DNA of 15,068 nucleotides from Desulfobacterales bacterium (GCA_030616425.1 JAUWXJ010000035.1:1-15068); one strand, 5' to 3'. Shown: positions 1-7,122, numbered from the stretch's first letter. Numbers and translations: made by a program. The notes: generated by a model from the letters alone, not told the origin.

Positions 1-929
1 GCGTACGTCTTCATCTTGTTGAGCAGGCCGATGCCCCGACCTTCTTGGCGGATGTAAAGAAGGACCCCCGTACCTTCTTGTTCAATCATCTTCAGGGCGG
101 CATGAAGTTGTTCTCCGCAGTCGCAGCGCATAGAACCAAACACGTCACCGGTCAGACATTCCGAATGAACGCGCACCAGGGTTGGCTTGGCAGAATCGAT
201 TTCCCCCTTGACCATGGCAATATGTAGTAAATCGTCTACGTCATTCTCGTAGACTGTGGTTTTAAATTTACCCGCGACATTCGTCGGAAGGACTGTGGTG
301 GCAACAGGATGCACAAAGGACTCGGTTCGGAGTCGGTATTCAATCAGGTCCTCAATAGTGCAGATTCCGATGTCATGCGTTTCTGAGAATTTTTCTAGGT
401 CAGGCATCCTGGCCATTGTACCATCTTCCTTCATGACCTCACAGATCACCCCTGCCGGCTTCAAGCCCGCAAGGCGGGCCAGATCAACCGAGCCTTCTGT
501 CTGTCCGGACCGAACAATAACGCCGCCCTTTCTTGCGCGAATCGGAAATACATGACCAGGGCGAACCAAGTCAGATGGATTTGCGTTATCTCCCACGGCA
601 GTCAGGATCGTTGTAGCCCTGTCTGCAGCCGAAATCCCTGTAGTCACGCCATATCGGGCCTCTATGGATACAGTGAAGGCGGTCTGGAACCGTGAGGTAT
701 TACGCTCTGCCATGGGAGGCAGGTCGAGGGCTTGCACTTTTTCTGAGGTCAAAGAGAGGCAGATCAACCCCCTGCCATGTTTAGCCATGAAATTGATCGT
801 TTCAGGTGTCACCTTTTCAGCAGCAATGGTAAGGTCCCCTTCGTTTTCCCGGTCCTCGTCATCAACGAGAATAACTATTTTGCCTTGCCTGATATGTTCA
901 ATAGCTTCCCCTATCGTTATGCGTGGCAT
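1..929 (-). CDS. ribBA: RibBA, bifunctional DHBP synthase / GTP cyclohydrolase II (3' end cut by window edge)
   Basis: This enzyme starts both branches of riboflavin synthesis. The N-terminal domain turns ribulose 5-phosphate into 3,4-dihydroxy-2-butanone 4-phosphate, and the C-terminal domain opens GTP. The reading frame is open from ATG at 929 to the window edge (309 codons, C-terminus missing). Residues 1 to about 200 are the RibB domain, with the acidic motif VDDEDRENEGD (22-32) and RPGHVFPI (123-130). From about 205 the RibA domain begins, with its three zinc cysteines C258, C269 and C271 in ECLTGD and MRCDC. AAGGAGAA lies 6 nt before the start, and the ribE stop is only 10 nt upstream, so the two are co-transcribed and probably coupled. 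Oddity: residue 143 is Gln in SGQTEGSVDLARLAG, where E. coli RibB has a metal-binding His. ribH and nusB are expected beyond the left edge. Confidence 0.96.
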   Translation of the reverse strand, partial: MPRITIGEAIEHIRQGKIVILVDDEDRENEGDLTIAAEKVTPETINFMAKHGRGLICLSLTSEKVQALDLPPMAERNTSRFQTAFTVSIEARYGVTTGISAADRATTILTAVGDNANPSDLVRPGHVFPIRARKGGVIVRSGQTEGSVDLARLAGLKPAGVICEVMKEDGTMARMPDLEKFSETHDIGICTIEDLIEYRLRTESFVHPVATTVLPTNVAGKFKTTVYENDVDDLLHIAMVKGEIDSAKPTLVRVHSECLTGDVFGSMRCDCGEQLHAALKMIEQEGTGVLLYIRQEGRGIGLLNKMKTY

Positions 930-939
930 GTTGTTCTCC

Positions 940-1605
940 TTACATAAACCCTGTGTTTGTTAGCAGGGTTTCGTCAATGGATGAACTCCCGCCCTTTGTC
1001 TGTGTCTCTCCTTTGCCAAAGTGCTGGGTGAGGCGCTCTACGTATTTTCCTATCATATCTGTCTCAATGTTGACCGGATCTCCTACCTTTTTAAAACCCA
1101 TTGTGGTTATCTTGGCTGTGTGAGGAATGATACTAACCTCAAAAGAGGTTCTGTTGCAGACATTTACTGTAAGACTGATGCCGTCAACAGCAATGGAGCC
1201 TTTTTGAATAATGTAGCGGGAAAGGGCTTCTGGTACACCAAAGACAAAAAGCGTGGCATTGGCCACGGGCCGCTTCGCCTCTACGACGCCGACGCCATCA
1301 ATGTGTCCGCTAACCAGGTGCCCCCCAAGACGATCACCGAGACTCAATGCCCGTTCCAGGTTCACTCTGTCTCCAACTTTTGTTTGGCCCAGTGTCGTTT
1401 TTGAAAGTGTCTCAGGTGCTATGTCAACCTCAAAGATATTCTTCTGAAAATCGACGACGGTCAGGCAGGTCCCGCTTACAGCAACACTGTCACCCACCCT
1501 GATCTTTTCCATTGGAAAGTCGGCTTCGACACCCATGCGCATGCCGCCTGCGGCGCGGCTTAGCAATTTAACGGTTCCAAGACCCTCTATGATACCGGTG
1601 AACAT
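940..1605 (-). CDS. ribE: Riboflavin synthase, alpha subunit
   Basis: The enzyme dismutates two molecules of 6,7-dimethyl-8-ribityllumazine into riboflavin, the last step of the pathway, in the cytoplasm. The 221-residue protein has the usual two lumazine-binding repeats. The first runs from MFTGIIEGLG through GDSVAVSGTCLTVVD (about 38-52) to NLERAL. The second runs from GGHLVSGHIDGVG (about 94-106) through KGSIAVDGISLTVN to IPHTA. Length is normal for the family. The ATG at 1605 is preceded by AGGGAGAT about 9 nt away, and the MFTGIIE start is the canonical N-terminus. It lies 33 bp after ribD and 10 bp before ribBA. The stop TAA runs into the ribBA ribosome binding site, so this is a tight ribD-ribE-ribBA unit. 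The E. coli name for the same enzyme is ribC, so the symbol depends on nomenclature. Confidence 0.96.
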   Translation of the reverse strand: MFTGIIEGLGTVKLLSRAAGGMRMGVEADFPMEKIRVGDSVAVSGTCLTVVDFQKNIFEVDIAPETLSKTTLGQTKVGDRVNLERALSLGDRLGGHLVSGHIDGVGVVEAKRPVANATLFVFGVPEALSRYIIQKGSIAVDGISLTVNVCNRTSFEVSIIPHTAKITTMGFKKVGDPVNIETDMIGKYVERLTQHFGKGETQTKGGSSSIDETLLTNTGFM

Positions 1606-1638
1606 CGAGTGTTATCTCCCTATGGGGTAGTGAAGTGC

Positions 1639-2739
1639 CTAAAGTGTCTGATGTTTCAGGTATCCCTCTATCATCACGTCGTCTGCAAACCGACGAACTG
1701 AGATGTCGGTAACCTGCATGCTTTCATTCATAAGGTTTATTCCGGTGCCTCTGCATACCGGAATCCCGTTGCCTCCGCAAATCTTGGGGCCATAAAACAT
1801 ATAGATCTTGTCCACAATGCCTGCCCTCAAGGCCGAACTATTAACGCGGCTTCCCCCTTCGATAAGGACGCTAGTTATGCCCATTCCGCCCAGCTCTCTT
1901 ACAAGAGATGTGAGGTCAATCTGCCCCTCTTCATGCTTCAGCGCAAGAAAACGGACCCCCGGTCTTTCCAGCATCCTTCTCTTTTCCGCAGGGGCTGCAC
2001 TGCCGGTAACAATCAAGGTATCAGAATCTGAAGTAAGATGCAACACCTGTGCGTCCGGGGGCATCGTAAGTTTGGTATCAAGCACGACCCGCACGGGATC
2101 TGATCCCCTGCGGCCTTCAAGACGGGTTGTCAGCTGGGGATTGTCCTTAAGGACCGTTCCTATGCCCACCATGATCGCGTCAACGGAATGACGGAGCTCG
2201 TGGGCGAAGTGTCTTGAAAGAGAATTGGTGATCCATTTGGAATCGCCCGTACGCGTCGCGATACAGCCATCAAGCGTGGCAGCACATTTCAGGATGACAA
2301 ACGGAAGAGAAGTGGTGGCGTATTTAATGAAGATCTCATTGAGACGGCGACACGCGTCTTCACACACCCCAACCGATACATCCAGGCCCTGAGTTTTCAA
2401 GAAAGCGAGACCTCCTCCGGTTACACGCGGATTGGGATCTCGCATCCCCGCCACTACTCGTTTTATCCCACTTCTCAGGATTGCTTGTGTGCACGGTGGC
2501 GTCCGGCCTTCGTGGTTGCACGGCTCTAAGTTAACATAGAGCGTGGCGCCCCCGGCTTTCTCCCCTGCGTCATTAAGGGCGTTGATCTCAGCATGGGGGC
2601 TGCCTACGGTCTGATGGCAACCTTTTCCTACGACCGTGTCCTCCTTAACAATAACTGCGCCCACCATCGGGTTAGGGGAGGTCCAGCCACGACCCTGTTC
2701 AGCCAACTCAAGGGCCATTCTCATGTAAGTTTCATCCAC
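1639..2739 (-). CDS. ribD: RibD, bifunctional pyrimidine deaminase/reductase
   Basis: RibD carries out the second and third steps after GTP opening: deamination of the pyrimidine ring, then NADPH-dependent reduction of the ribosyl side chain. Residues 1 to about 145 are the cytidine-deaminase-like domain. Its zinc site is H49-A-E51, with C74 and C83 in PCNHEGRTPPC. The reductase domain follows, with KCAATLDGCIAT (151-162), SKWITN, VGIGTVLKDNPQLT (191-204) and LIEGGS. Length (366 aa) is usual. I choose the GTG at 2737-2739 because it gives the family N-terminus MDETYMRMALELA. An ATG five codons later is possible. No strong Shine-Dalgarno sequence is visible before the GTG. A 324-bp gap separates it from nrdR upstream, so it may have its own promoter; ribE follows after 33 bp. 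Confidence 0.95.
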   Translation of the reverse strand: MDETYMRMALELAEQGRGWTSPNPMVGAVIVKEDTVVGKGCHQTVGSPHAEINALNDAGEKAGGATLYVNLEPCNHEGRTPPCTQAILRSGIKRVVAGMRDPNPRVTGGGLAFLKTQGLDVSVGVCEDACRRLNEIFIKYATTSLPFVILKCAATLDGCIATRTGDSKWITNSLSRHFAHELRHSVDAIMVGIGTVLKDNPQLTTRLEGRRGSDPVRVVLDTKLTMPPDAQVLHLTSDSDTLIVTGSAAPAEKRRMLERPGVRFLALKHEEGQIDLTSLVRELGGMGITSVLIEGGSRVNSSALRAGIVDKIYMFYGPKICGGNGIPVCRGTGINLMNESMQVTDISVRRFADDVMIEGYLKHQTL

Positions 2740-3063
2740 GATTCCAACATTCCAATTGCGAAGCGAAGCGGAGCTAAGTTCATAGTATAGGAATTTCCTT
2801 TTGCTGCCTTACAAGTATTCGTCAAAGGGTTGCGGCCCGCCCCGGCGCGACTTGATCGAGCACTATGTTGCTTCTGTGATACTTCGGAAATAGAAGCTAT
2901 AGAACTCAGTCCTTGCAAGCCAGGTCTGGGCCAGGGTTGCGCAGCTTGTTTAGCGCAAGCTTCACTTCGTGTCGGTATTCGGTTTACGTCAAACGGTTCT
3001 GAAAAACGACGCACCCGATAGCCGTTAAACGTAACGAGCAGCGTAACCGATAGACCGTAGACG
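2740..3063 (-). other. Intergenic region nrdR-ribD with overlapping hairpins and a possible promoter
   Basis: This is the longest gap inside the minus-strand cluster, and I see no convincing gene in it. Positions 2937-2942 (TTGCGC) pair with 2953-2958 (GCGCAA). The same stretch can form a competing stem, 2943-2948 (AGCTTG) with 2956-2961 (CAAGCT). Near ribD, TATACT (2789-2784, minus strand) could be a -10 box, but no good -35 stands at 17 nt; TTGTAA at 19 nt is the nearest. The FMN riboswitch core is not recognisable here, despite the downstream rib genes. Confidence 0.4.
3015..3063. repeat. Degenerate heptad-like direct repeats behind nrdR
   Basis: CCGATAG occurs at 3015-3021 and 3047-3053, each followed by a CCGT-type and ACGT-type continuation. 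On the minus strand the stretch reads as loosely related 7-mers such as TACGGTC, TATCGGT, TACGTTT and AACGGCT. The repeat is imperfect and could be chance, but it matches the clearer heptad arrays elsewhere in the window in style and in position, right after a stop codon. Confidence 0.35.
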
Positions 3064-3531
3064 TTAGCTTCTTTTCCTGGGAGCGGCGAGCAAATCCTTC
3101 AGTTCAGACATGAAGTCATTGACGTCTTTGAACTCCCGGTACACCGAGGCAAACCGGACGTAGGCCACATCGTCCAGTTCATGGAGTCTGGTCATGACCC
3201 GTTCGCCTACCACTGACGATGGAATCTCTTTTTCTCCAATCTCCTGCAGTTCCCGCTCAAGTTCATCCACAAGCTCCTCGATGGTGTTGATGCTAATGTT
3301 TCGCTTTTCACAAGCCCTCTGCATCCCTGCAAGGACTTTGGTCCGATCAAAGGTCTCTCGCGTGCCGTCTTTCTTGATCAGGACAAGCGGCAACCCCTCA
3401 ATCCGTTCATAGGTGGTGAATCGGTGCTTGCATAGCAAACATTCACGGCGACGCCTCACCGCATTCCCCTCCTTGGTCAGTCTAGAATCGATAACCTTGT
3501 TGTCTATCTCACGGCAATATGGGCATTTCAT
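3064..3531 (-). CDS. nrdR: NrdR, transcriptional repressor of ribonucleotide reductase genes
   Basis: NrdR is the nucleotide-sensing repressor that binds NrdR boxes in front of ribonucleotide reductase operons. The 155-residue protein has the N-terminal zinc ribbon (C3 and C6 in MKCPYC; C31 and C34 in CLLC). The basic stretch AVRRRREC precedes the second cysteine pair. An ATP-cone domain follows from about residue 47 (LPLVLIKKDGTRETFDRTKV) to about 137. Length is typical. The ATG at 3531 is preceded by GGAGG with a 7-nt spacer, a strong site. It sits 49 bp after the dCMP deaminase gene, in the position it holds in related deltaproteobacterial clusters. I see no clear paired NrdR box in the window, so its targets are elsewhere. 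Confidence 0.96.
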   Translation of the reverse strand: MKCPYCREIDNKVIDSRLTKEGNAVRRRRECLLCKHRFTTYERIEGLPLVLIKKDGTRETFDRTKVLAGMQRACEKRNISINTIEELVDELERELQEIGEKEIPSSVVGERVMTRLHELDDVAYVRFASVYREFKDVNDFMSELKDLLAAPRKRS

Positions 3532-3580
3532 ATGCTTGCCTCCAAGCGTTCGTTGTCAGGGAATCGGCAAGTGCATTTTT

Positions 3581-4030
3581 TCAAGCCTCATCGACCTGGG
3601 TAAGTTTCACATTGGTAAGCTTCAACATCTCCTGTGCCATCGGGTCTGCATAGCCTTCCTGATATATGATTTGACCAATACCAGCGTTGATAAGCATCTT
3701 AGAACAGATGGAACAGGGGAGGTTCGTGCAGTAGAGGGTGGCGCCTTTGACGGAAACCCCATGATACGCAGCTTGGATAATGACATTTTGCTCTGCATGA
3801 AGTCCTCGACACAGTTCATGTCGCTCTCCAGAAGCTACCCCCAGTTCCTCACGCAGACAGCCAATATCGAGGCAATGAGGGAGCCCAGTAGGTGCTCCAT
3901 TATAGCCGGTTGCCAGGATCCGTTTGTCTCTTACTACAACAGCCCCTACCTGGCGGCGGCGGCATGTAGAGCGCCTTGCCACCAAGAAGGCGATGTCCAT
4001 AAAATATTCCTTCCAGGAAGGGCGGCTCAT
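3581..4030 (-). CDS. Deoxycytidylate (dCMP) deaminase, ComEB-like
   Basis: The enzyme probably deaminates dCMP to dUMP, feeding thymidylate synthesis. The zinc-deaminase signature is complete: H78-A-E80 with the catalytic Glu, and P-C106-S-I-C109. Extra cysteines at 23, 53, 58 and 74 may hold a second, structural zinc as in some relatives. I start it at the ATG at 4030 (149 aa, MSRPSWKEYF), 10 nt after the glyA stop. A longer frame to 4078 exists, but its added residues lie inside glyA and look unlike the family. AAAGGATGAG at the end of glyA, including its stop, may serve as ribosome binding site, suggesting translational coupling. Placement between glyA and nrdR matches the usual cluster and its deoxynucleotide theme. 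Substrate is inferred from family and context. Confidence 0.92.
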   Translation of the reverse strand: MSRPSWKEYFMDIAFLVARRSTCRRRQVGAVVVRDKRILATGYNGAPTGLPHCLDIGCLREELGVASGERHELCRGLHAEQNVIIQAAYHGVSVKGATLYCTNLPCSICSKMLINAGIGQIIYQEGYADPMAQEMLKLTNVKLTQVDEA

Positions 4031-4040
4031 AATAGGGGAC

Positions 4041-5318
4041 TCATCCTTTGTTTTTCGGGTAGAGTGGAAATCCCTCACACAAACCCCGGACCGCTTCCCT
4101 GACCCGGCGAATAACCATTTGATCCTGAGGGTGATTTAATACCTCATCAATAAAGGACGCAGTAATGGCCATTTCTGGTTCTTTCATGCCGCGCGCAGTC
4201 ACCGCCGGGGTACCGATACGAATCCCGCTCGTGACATGGGGGCTGCGTCCTTCAAACGGCACAGCGTTCTTGTTGACAGTAATACCGGCTTTGTCCAGGG
4301 CTTTTTCGGCATCTATTCCTGTGATTTCCAGGTCCGTAAGATCCACCATCATGAGGTGGGTATCCGTGCCACCAGATACAAGCCTGAAGCCGGCTTCTGC
4401 CAGGTAGCGTGCCAGGGCCTTGGCGTTCGCCGCCGTCTGACGCTGATACGCCTTGAAGTCTTCGGAGAGGGCGAGTTTAAAAGCCACAGCCTTTGCAGCT
4501 ATCACGTGCATCAGGGGGCCGCCTTGAATACCCGGAAATATCTCGCTATTTAACTTTTTGCCATACTCTTCCCGTGCCAGAATAAAGCCCCCCCTGGGCC
4601 CTCTCAAGGTCTTATGAGTCGTTGAAGTTATTACGTCTGCGTGAGGGACCGGCGACGGATGCACGGCCGCTGCAATTAGCCCTGCAATGTGGGCCATGTC
4701 AACCATGAGGTAGGCGTCAACGGAACGTGCGATACGGGCAAAGGCCTCAAAATCAATTACCCTTGGATACGCGCTCGCCCCGGCTACGATCAACTTTGGG
4801 CGATACTTTTCAGCAACAGCCTCGACCTGTTCGTAATCAATCGTTCCGGTTTTTTTGCTGACCCCGTAGGAGACGGCGTTGAAAAGCCGGCCCGAAAAGC
4901 TCACAGGGCTTCCGTGGGTAAGGTGGCCCCCGTGTGAAAGGTCCATCCCTAAAATGGTGTCCCCAGGATTAAGAAGGGCAAAGTAGACACCCATATTTGC
5001 TTGGGTGCCCGAGTGGGGCTGGACATTGGCGTAAGGAGCGTTAAAGAGCTTTTTTGCGCGTTCAATAGCCAGCTGCTCCGCGATGTCAACGTACTCACAT
5101 CCTCCGTAATAACGGCGGTCTGGATACCCTTCGGCGTATTTGTTGGTCATCACGCTCGCCTCGGCGGCCATGACGGCTTCGCTGGTAATGTTTTCCGAGG
5201 CAATCAGTTCCAACTTGTACGTTTGTCGTTCCAGCTCCAATTCTATGGCTTGAGCAATTTCGGGATCGACCTTTCTTAAGGTTTCAAACTTTGGTTGAAA
5301 TCTGTGCGCTCTAACCAA
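4041..5318 (-). CDS. glyA: Serine hydroxymethyltransferase
   Basis: GlyA converts serine and tetrahydrofolate to glycine and 5,10-methylene-tetrahydrofolate, using pyridoxal phosphate. The PLP lysine is K236, in TSTTHKTLRGPRGG. The N-terminal family block includes LELIASENITSEAV and NKYAEGYPDRRYYGG, and the C-terminal block includes VTSGIRIGTPAVT. The start needs care. The open frame reaches 5372, but that part overlaps rpiB heavily and resembles no GlyA. A TTG at 5318-5316 has GGAGA 9 nt upstream (5332-5328) and gives 425 residues, close to the usual 415-420, with an 8-base overlap of the rpiB end. No ATG or GTG falls between this TTG and the conserved KVDPEIAQAI block. Methylene-THF from GlyA would serve thymidylate synthesis, in keeping with the next gene. 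Confidence 0.95.
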   Translation of the reverse strand: MVRAHRFQPKFETLRKVDPEIAQAIELELERQTYKLELIASENITSEAVMAAEASVMTNKYAEGYPDRRYYGGCEYVDIAEQLAIERAKKLFNAPYANVQPHSGTQANMGVYFALLNPGDTILGMDLSHGGHLTHGSPVSFSGRLFNAVSYGVSKKTGTIDYEQVEAVAEKYRPKLIVAGASAYPRVIDFEAFARIARSVDAYLMVDMAHIAGLIAAAVHPSPVPHADVITSTTHKTLRGPRGGFILAREEYGKKLNSEIFPGIQGGPLMHVIAAKAVAFKLALSEDFKAYQRQTAANAKALARYLAEAGFRLVSGGTDTHLMMVDLTDLEITGIDAEKALDKAGITVNKNAVPFEGRSPHVTSGIRIGTPAVTARGMKEPEMAITASFIDEVLNHPQDQMVIRRVREAVRGLCEGFPLYPKNKG

Positions 5319-5742
5319 TGTCCATCTTCTCCAGACGGCCTTGATGGCGCCCACCGTCAAAAGGGGTTTCAAGCCAAGTGTCTACTAACTGGAAGGCTAG
5401 CGTATCACCGATTAGTCTGCCGCCCATGGCCAGGATATTGGAGTCATTGTGGCGCCTGCTCATGATGGCTGAGAAAAGATCGTTGGCCAGCGCAGCGCGC
5501 ACACCGCGATAGCGGTTGGCAACCATAGACATTCCAAGTCCGGTTCCACAGATCAAGATGCCGCGATCAAAGGTGCCATCTGAGACTTTTTGGGCCACCT
5601 TTTTTCCGAAGTCGGTGTAATCTACAGATTCTTCACTGTGAGCCCCGACATCTTCCACCTGGACGCCCCGCTCACTGAGATGGGCTTTCACCTTTTCCTT
5701 CATTGGATAACCCGCATGATCGGATCCGATGATAATCTTCAT
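5311..5742 (-). CDS. rpiB: Ribose-5-phosphate isomerase B
   Basis: RpiB interconverts ribose 5-phosphate and ribulose 5-phosphate in the pentose phosphate pathway. Ribulose 5-phosphate is also the substrate of the RibB half of RibBA at the far end of this cluster. The 143-residue protein carries the family N-terminus MKIIIGSDHAGYPMKE with D8 and H9, the catalytic cysteine C65 in ILICGTGLGMS, and the RRHNDSN block near residues 96-102. Some family members act on allose or galactose phosphates, but C65 and the context favour RpiB. The ATG at 5742 has only a weak AGGTCG site about 9 nt upstream. It overlaps glyA by 8 bases if the TTG start of glyA is right. fabF, often found between acpP and this position, is absent. 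Confidence 0.94.
   Translation of the reverse strand: MKIIIGSDHAGYPMKEKVKAHLSERGVQVEDVGAHSEESVDYTDFGKKVAQKVSDGTFDRGILICGTGLGMSMVANRYRGVRAALANDLFSAIMSRRHNDSNILAMGGRLIGDTLAFQLVDTWLETPFDGGRHQGRLEKMDIG
5328..5332 (-). promoter_or_regulatory. Shine-Dalgarno supporting the TTG start of glyA
   Basis: GGAGA on the minus strand, inside the end of rpiB, stands 9 nt before TTG at 5318. It decides the glyA start and suggests coupling: a ribosome finishing rpiB at 5311 ends right on the glyA initiation site. Confidence 0.65.
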
Positions 5743-5878
5743 GATAAAACGACCTGTACCATATTAGGGTTGGGTAGAATTTTTCTAGTGCACATCCTTT
5801 TTCAGCCTATTCATGGCTCATGGCTGCGCATTATGCTCAAATAGCCTCTGGAACCTTGCAAGGACTTCGCATCCTTCC

Positions 5879-6109
5879 TCAGGAGCGTTCTTTTATATAA
5901 TTGATGGCGTCTTGAACAGTTTGGAGTTTTTCTGCCTCCTCATCAGAGATCTCTATGTCAAACTCTTCTTCCATGGCCATGATTAACTCAACCAGATCGA
6001 GCGAATCTGCACCGAGGTCATCCACAAAAGATGCCTCAGGTATGACCTCGTCCAGTTCAACGCTCAACTTTTCAGCGACAATCTTTTTTACTCTTTCTTC
6101 AAGTGGCAC
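5879..6109 (-). CDS. acpP: Acyl carrier protein
   Basis: ACP carries growing fatty acyl chains on a 4'-phosphopantetheine arm. The 76-residue acidic protein has the attachment serine S36 in GADSLDLVELIMAMEEEF, and length and charge are typical. The start is GTG at 6109-6107, giving MPLEERVKKIVAEKL. Its ribosome binding site is unusually good, TAAGGAGGTG at 6126-6117 with a 7-nt spacer, which suits an abundant protein and compensates for the GTG. fabG lies 74 bp upstream. Downstream, 136 bp with no gene separate it from rpiB, where fabF would be expected. That gap holds only a small palindrome, CCTTGCAAGG, and a weak 5-bp stem AAGGA/TCCTT. Confidence 0.97.
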   Translation of the reverse strand: MPLEERVKKIVAEKLSVELDEVIPEASFVDDLGADSLDLVELIMAMEEEFDIEISDEEAEKLQTVQDAINYIKERS

Positions 6110-6116
6110 GCGCTGT

Positions 6117-6126
6117 CACCTCCTTA
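6117..6126 (-). promoter_or_regulatory. Near-perfect Shine-Dalgarno for acpP (GTG start)
   Basis: TAAGGAGGTG on the minus strand, 7 nt before the GTG start, is almost fully complementary to the 3' end of bacterial 16S rRNA. It is the strongest ribosome site in the window and confirms the GTG as start. Confidence 0.85.
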
Positions 6127-6183
6127 TCCCCAATTTAGTTCCTATATTGTATGGTGCAATAGCTTCCGTATAACAAAAAGCTT

Positions 6184-6930
6184 TTACATGTACATGCCTC
6201 CATTAACATGTATGACCTGTCCTGTTATGTAAGAAGCCCCTTCGGATGCCAGGAAGGCAACCGCCTCAGCCACATCCTCTGGTTGGCCGATTCGCCGAAG
6301 AGGAATCTGGGCCAACATGGCTTCCTTGACCTTTTCCGGAAGATCGGCCGTCATAGACGTGTCTATGAATCCCGGAGCCACCGCATTAACTGTTATTCCC
6401 CTGGGAGCCAATTCTTTTGCTACTGTCTTGGTTAAGCCGATCAGGCCTGCCTTGGATGCTACATAATTGGCCTGTCCAGCGTTTCCCATTACACCGACCA
6501 CTGAAGCCATATTGATAATGCGCCCGGAACGTTGCTTCATCATGGTCTTGGCCACAGCCTGCATACAATAAAAAGCCCCTTTAAGATTGATGGCGAGAAC
6601 ACGATCCCAATCATCTTCTTTCATCCGGACCAAAAGCCCGTCAATGGTGATGCCAGCGTTGTTTACCAGCACATCCACACGGCCGCATTCCTGTACAATC
6701 TTGTTGAAAAACCCTTGCACCTCTTGCCGTGAGGCCACGCTTGCGCGGATTGCACATGCAGTACCTCCGGTATCCTCAATGAGTCTTGCGGCCTCTTCAG
6801 CATCCTGGCTATCGCCGGAGTAATTTAAATATATTTTGGTCCCGGCATCAGCCATGCGCAGTCCAATGGCACGACCGATACCCCTTGAACCTCCGGTGAC
6901 TACTACTACACGTTTTGTATCCGTATTCAT
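6184..6930 (-). CDS. fabG: 3-oxoacyl-ACP reductase FabG
   Basis: FabG reduces 3-ketoacyl-ACP to 3-hydroxyacyl-ACP with NADPH in fatty-acid elongation. It is a classical short-chain dehydrogenase/reductase of 248 residues. The cofactor motif is TGGSRGIG (12-19), followed by NNAG (90-93). The catalytic residues are S143, Y156 and K160 in YVASK, and the C-terminus EGASYITGQVIHVNGGMYM is typical of FabG. The ATG at 6930 has AGGAAA with a 6-nt spacer. It precedes acpP by 74 bp. Upstream it is separated from the acyl-CoA dehydrogenase gene by 229 bp holding a palindromic element, so co-transcription with rpmF is uncertain. Many SDRs look alike, but the ACP partner next door makes FabG the best call. 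Confidence 0.93.
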   Translation of the reverse strand: MNTDTKRVVVVTGGSRGIGRAIGLRMADAGTKIYLNYSGDSQDAEEAARLIEDTGGTACAIRASVASRQEVQGFFNKIVQECGRVDVLVNNAGITIDGLLVRMKEDDWDRVLAINLKGAFYCMQAVAKTMMKQRSGRIINMASVVGVMGNAGQANYVASKAGLIGLTKTVAKELAPRGITVNAVAPGFIDTSMTADLPEKVKEAMLAQIPLRRIGQPEDVAEAVAFLASEGASYITGQVIHVNGGMYM

Positions 6931-6958
6931 AAGCTTTCCTAATAGATGGTTAATGTCG

Positions 6959-7121
6959 TTGACTTAAGCGTAGGTCGGGTGGTTCTGCCCTCCGGGGCGT
7001 AGGCCCTACGGGCCGGAGGGCGATGGCAGGTTCACCCGACAATTTGAAGAGTTCAATCATTTTGTCGGATCAACCCCGCTTGCGCGGGAACAATTCGACC
7101 TACGATTCTTGTCTAAGTCAA
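6959..7121. repeat. Nested palindromic element between acyl-CoA dehydrogenase gene and fabG
   Basis: About 163 bp built of inverted repeats. The outermost arms are TTGACTTA (6959-6966) with TAAGTCAA (7114-7121). Next come CGTAGGTCG (6969-6977) with CGACCTACG (7096-7104). Inside are GTCGGGTG (6974-6981) with CACCCGAC (7033-7040), then the GC-rich stem GCCCTCCGG (6987-6995) with CCGGAGGGC (7013-7021), capped by CGTAG/CTACG. A further hairpin is CCGACAA (7036-7042) with TTGTCGG (7062-7068). The GTAGGTCGGGT...CCGACCTAC type resembles palindromic repeats dispersed in many bacterial genomes. I see no clean target duplication and no coding potential. On the fabG transcript it would form strong secondary structure. 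Confidence 0.75.
7066..7092. other. Solitary type I-E CRISPR-repeat-like sequence
   Basis: These 27 nt match the common type I-E repeat (plus-strand sense: CGG..TCA.CCCCGC TTGCGC GGGG AACA) at all but two substitutions, one missing G and the last base. The CCCGC/GCGGG hairpin is kept. It occurs once, inside the palindromic element at 6959-7121, with no second repeat, spacer or cas gene nearby, so it is not an array. It may be a relic or a chance likeness from a GC-rich hairpin. Confidence 0.4.
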
Positions 7122-7122
7122 T

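Noticed and set aside
2721..3014. A 97-codon minus-strand frame overlapping the ribD start
   Set aside because: It has low-complexity composition and no family likeness, and it overlaps ribD in another frame.
2740..3063. FMN (RFN) riboswitch before the rib genes
   Set aside because: The conserved RFN core blocks are not present in the 324-bp gap on the minus strand.
3413..4102. A 229-codon plus-strand open frame across nrdR and the dCMP deaminase gene
   Set aside because: It is antisense to two well-recognised genes with intact motifs, has no ribosome binding site and no recognisable domain.
5319..5372. N-terminal extension of glyA to the ATG at 5372
   Set aside because: It would overlap rpiB by 62 bases and add residues unlike GlyA; the TTG at 5318 has a well-placed GGAGA.
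7066..7092. A true CRISPR array
   Set aside because: Only one repeat-like unit is present, with no spacer-repeat periodicity and no cas genes in the window.
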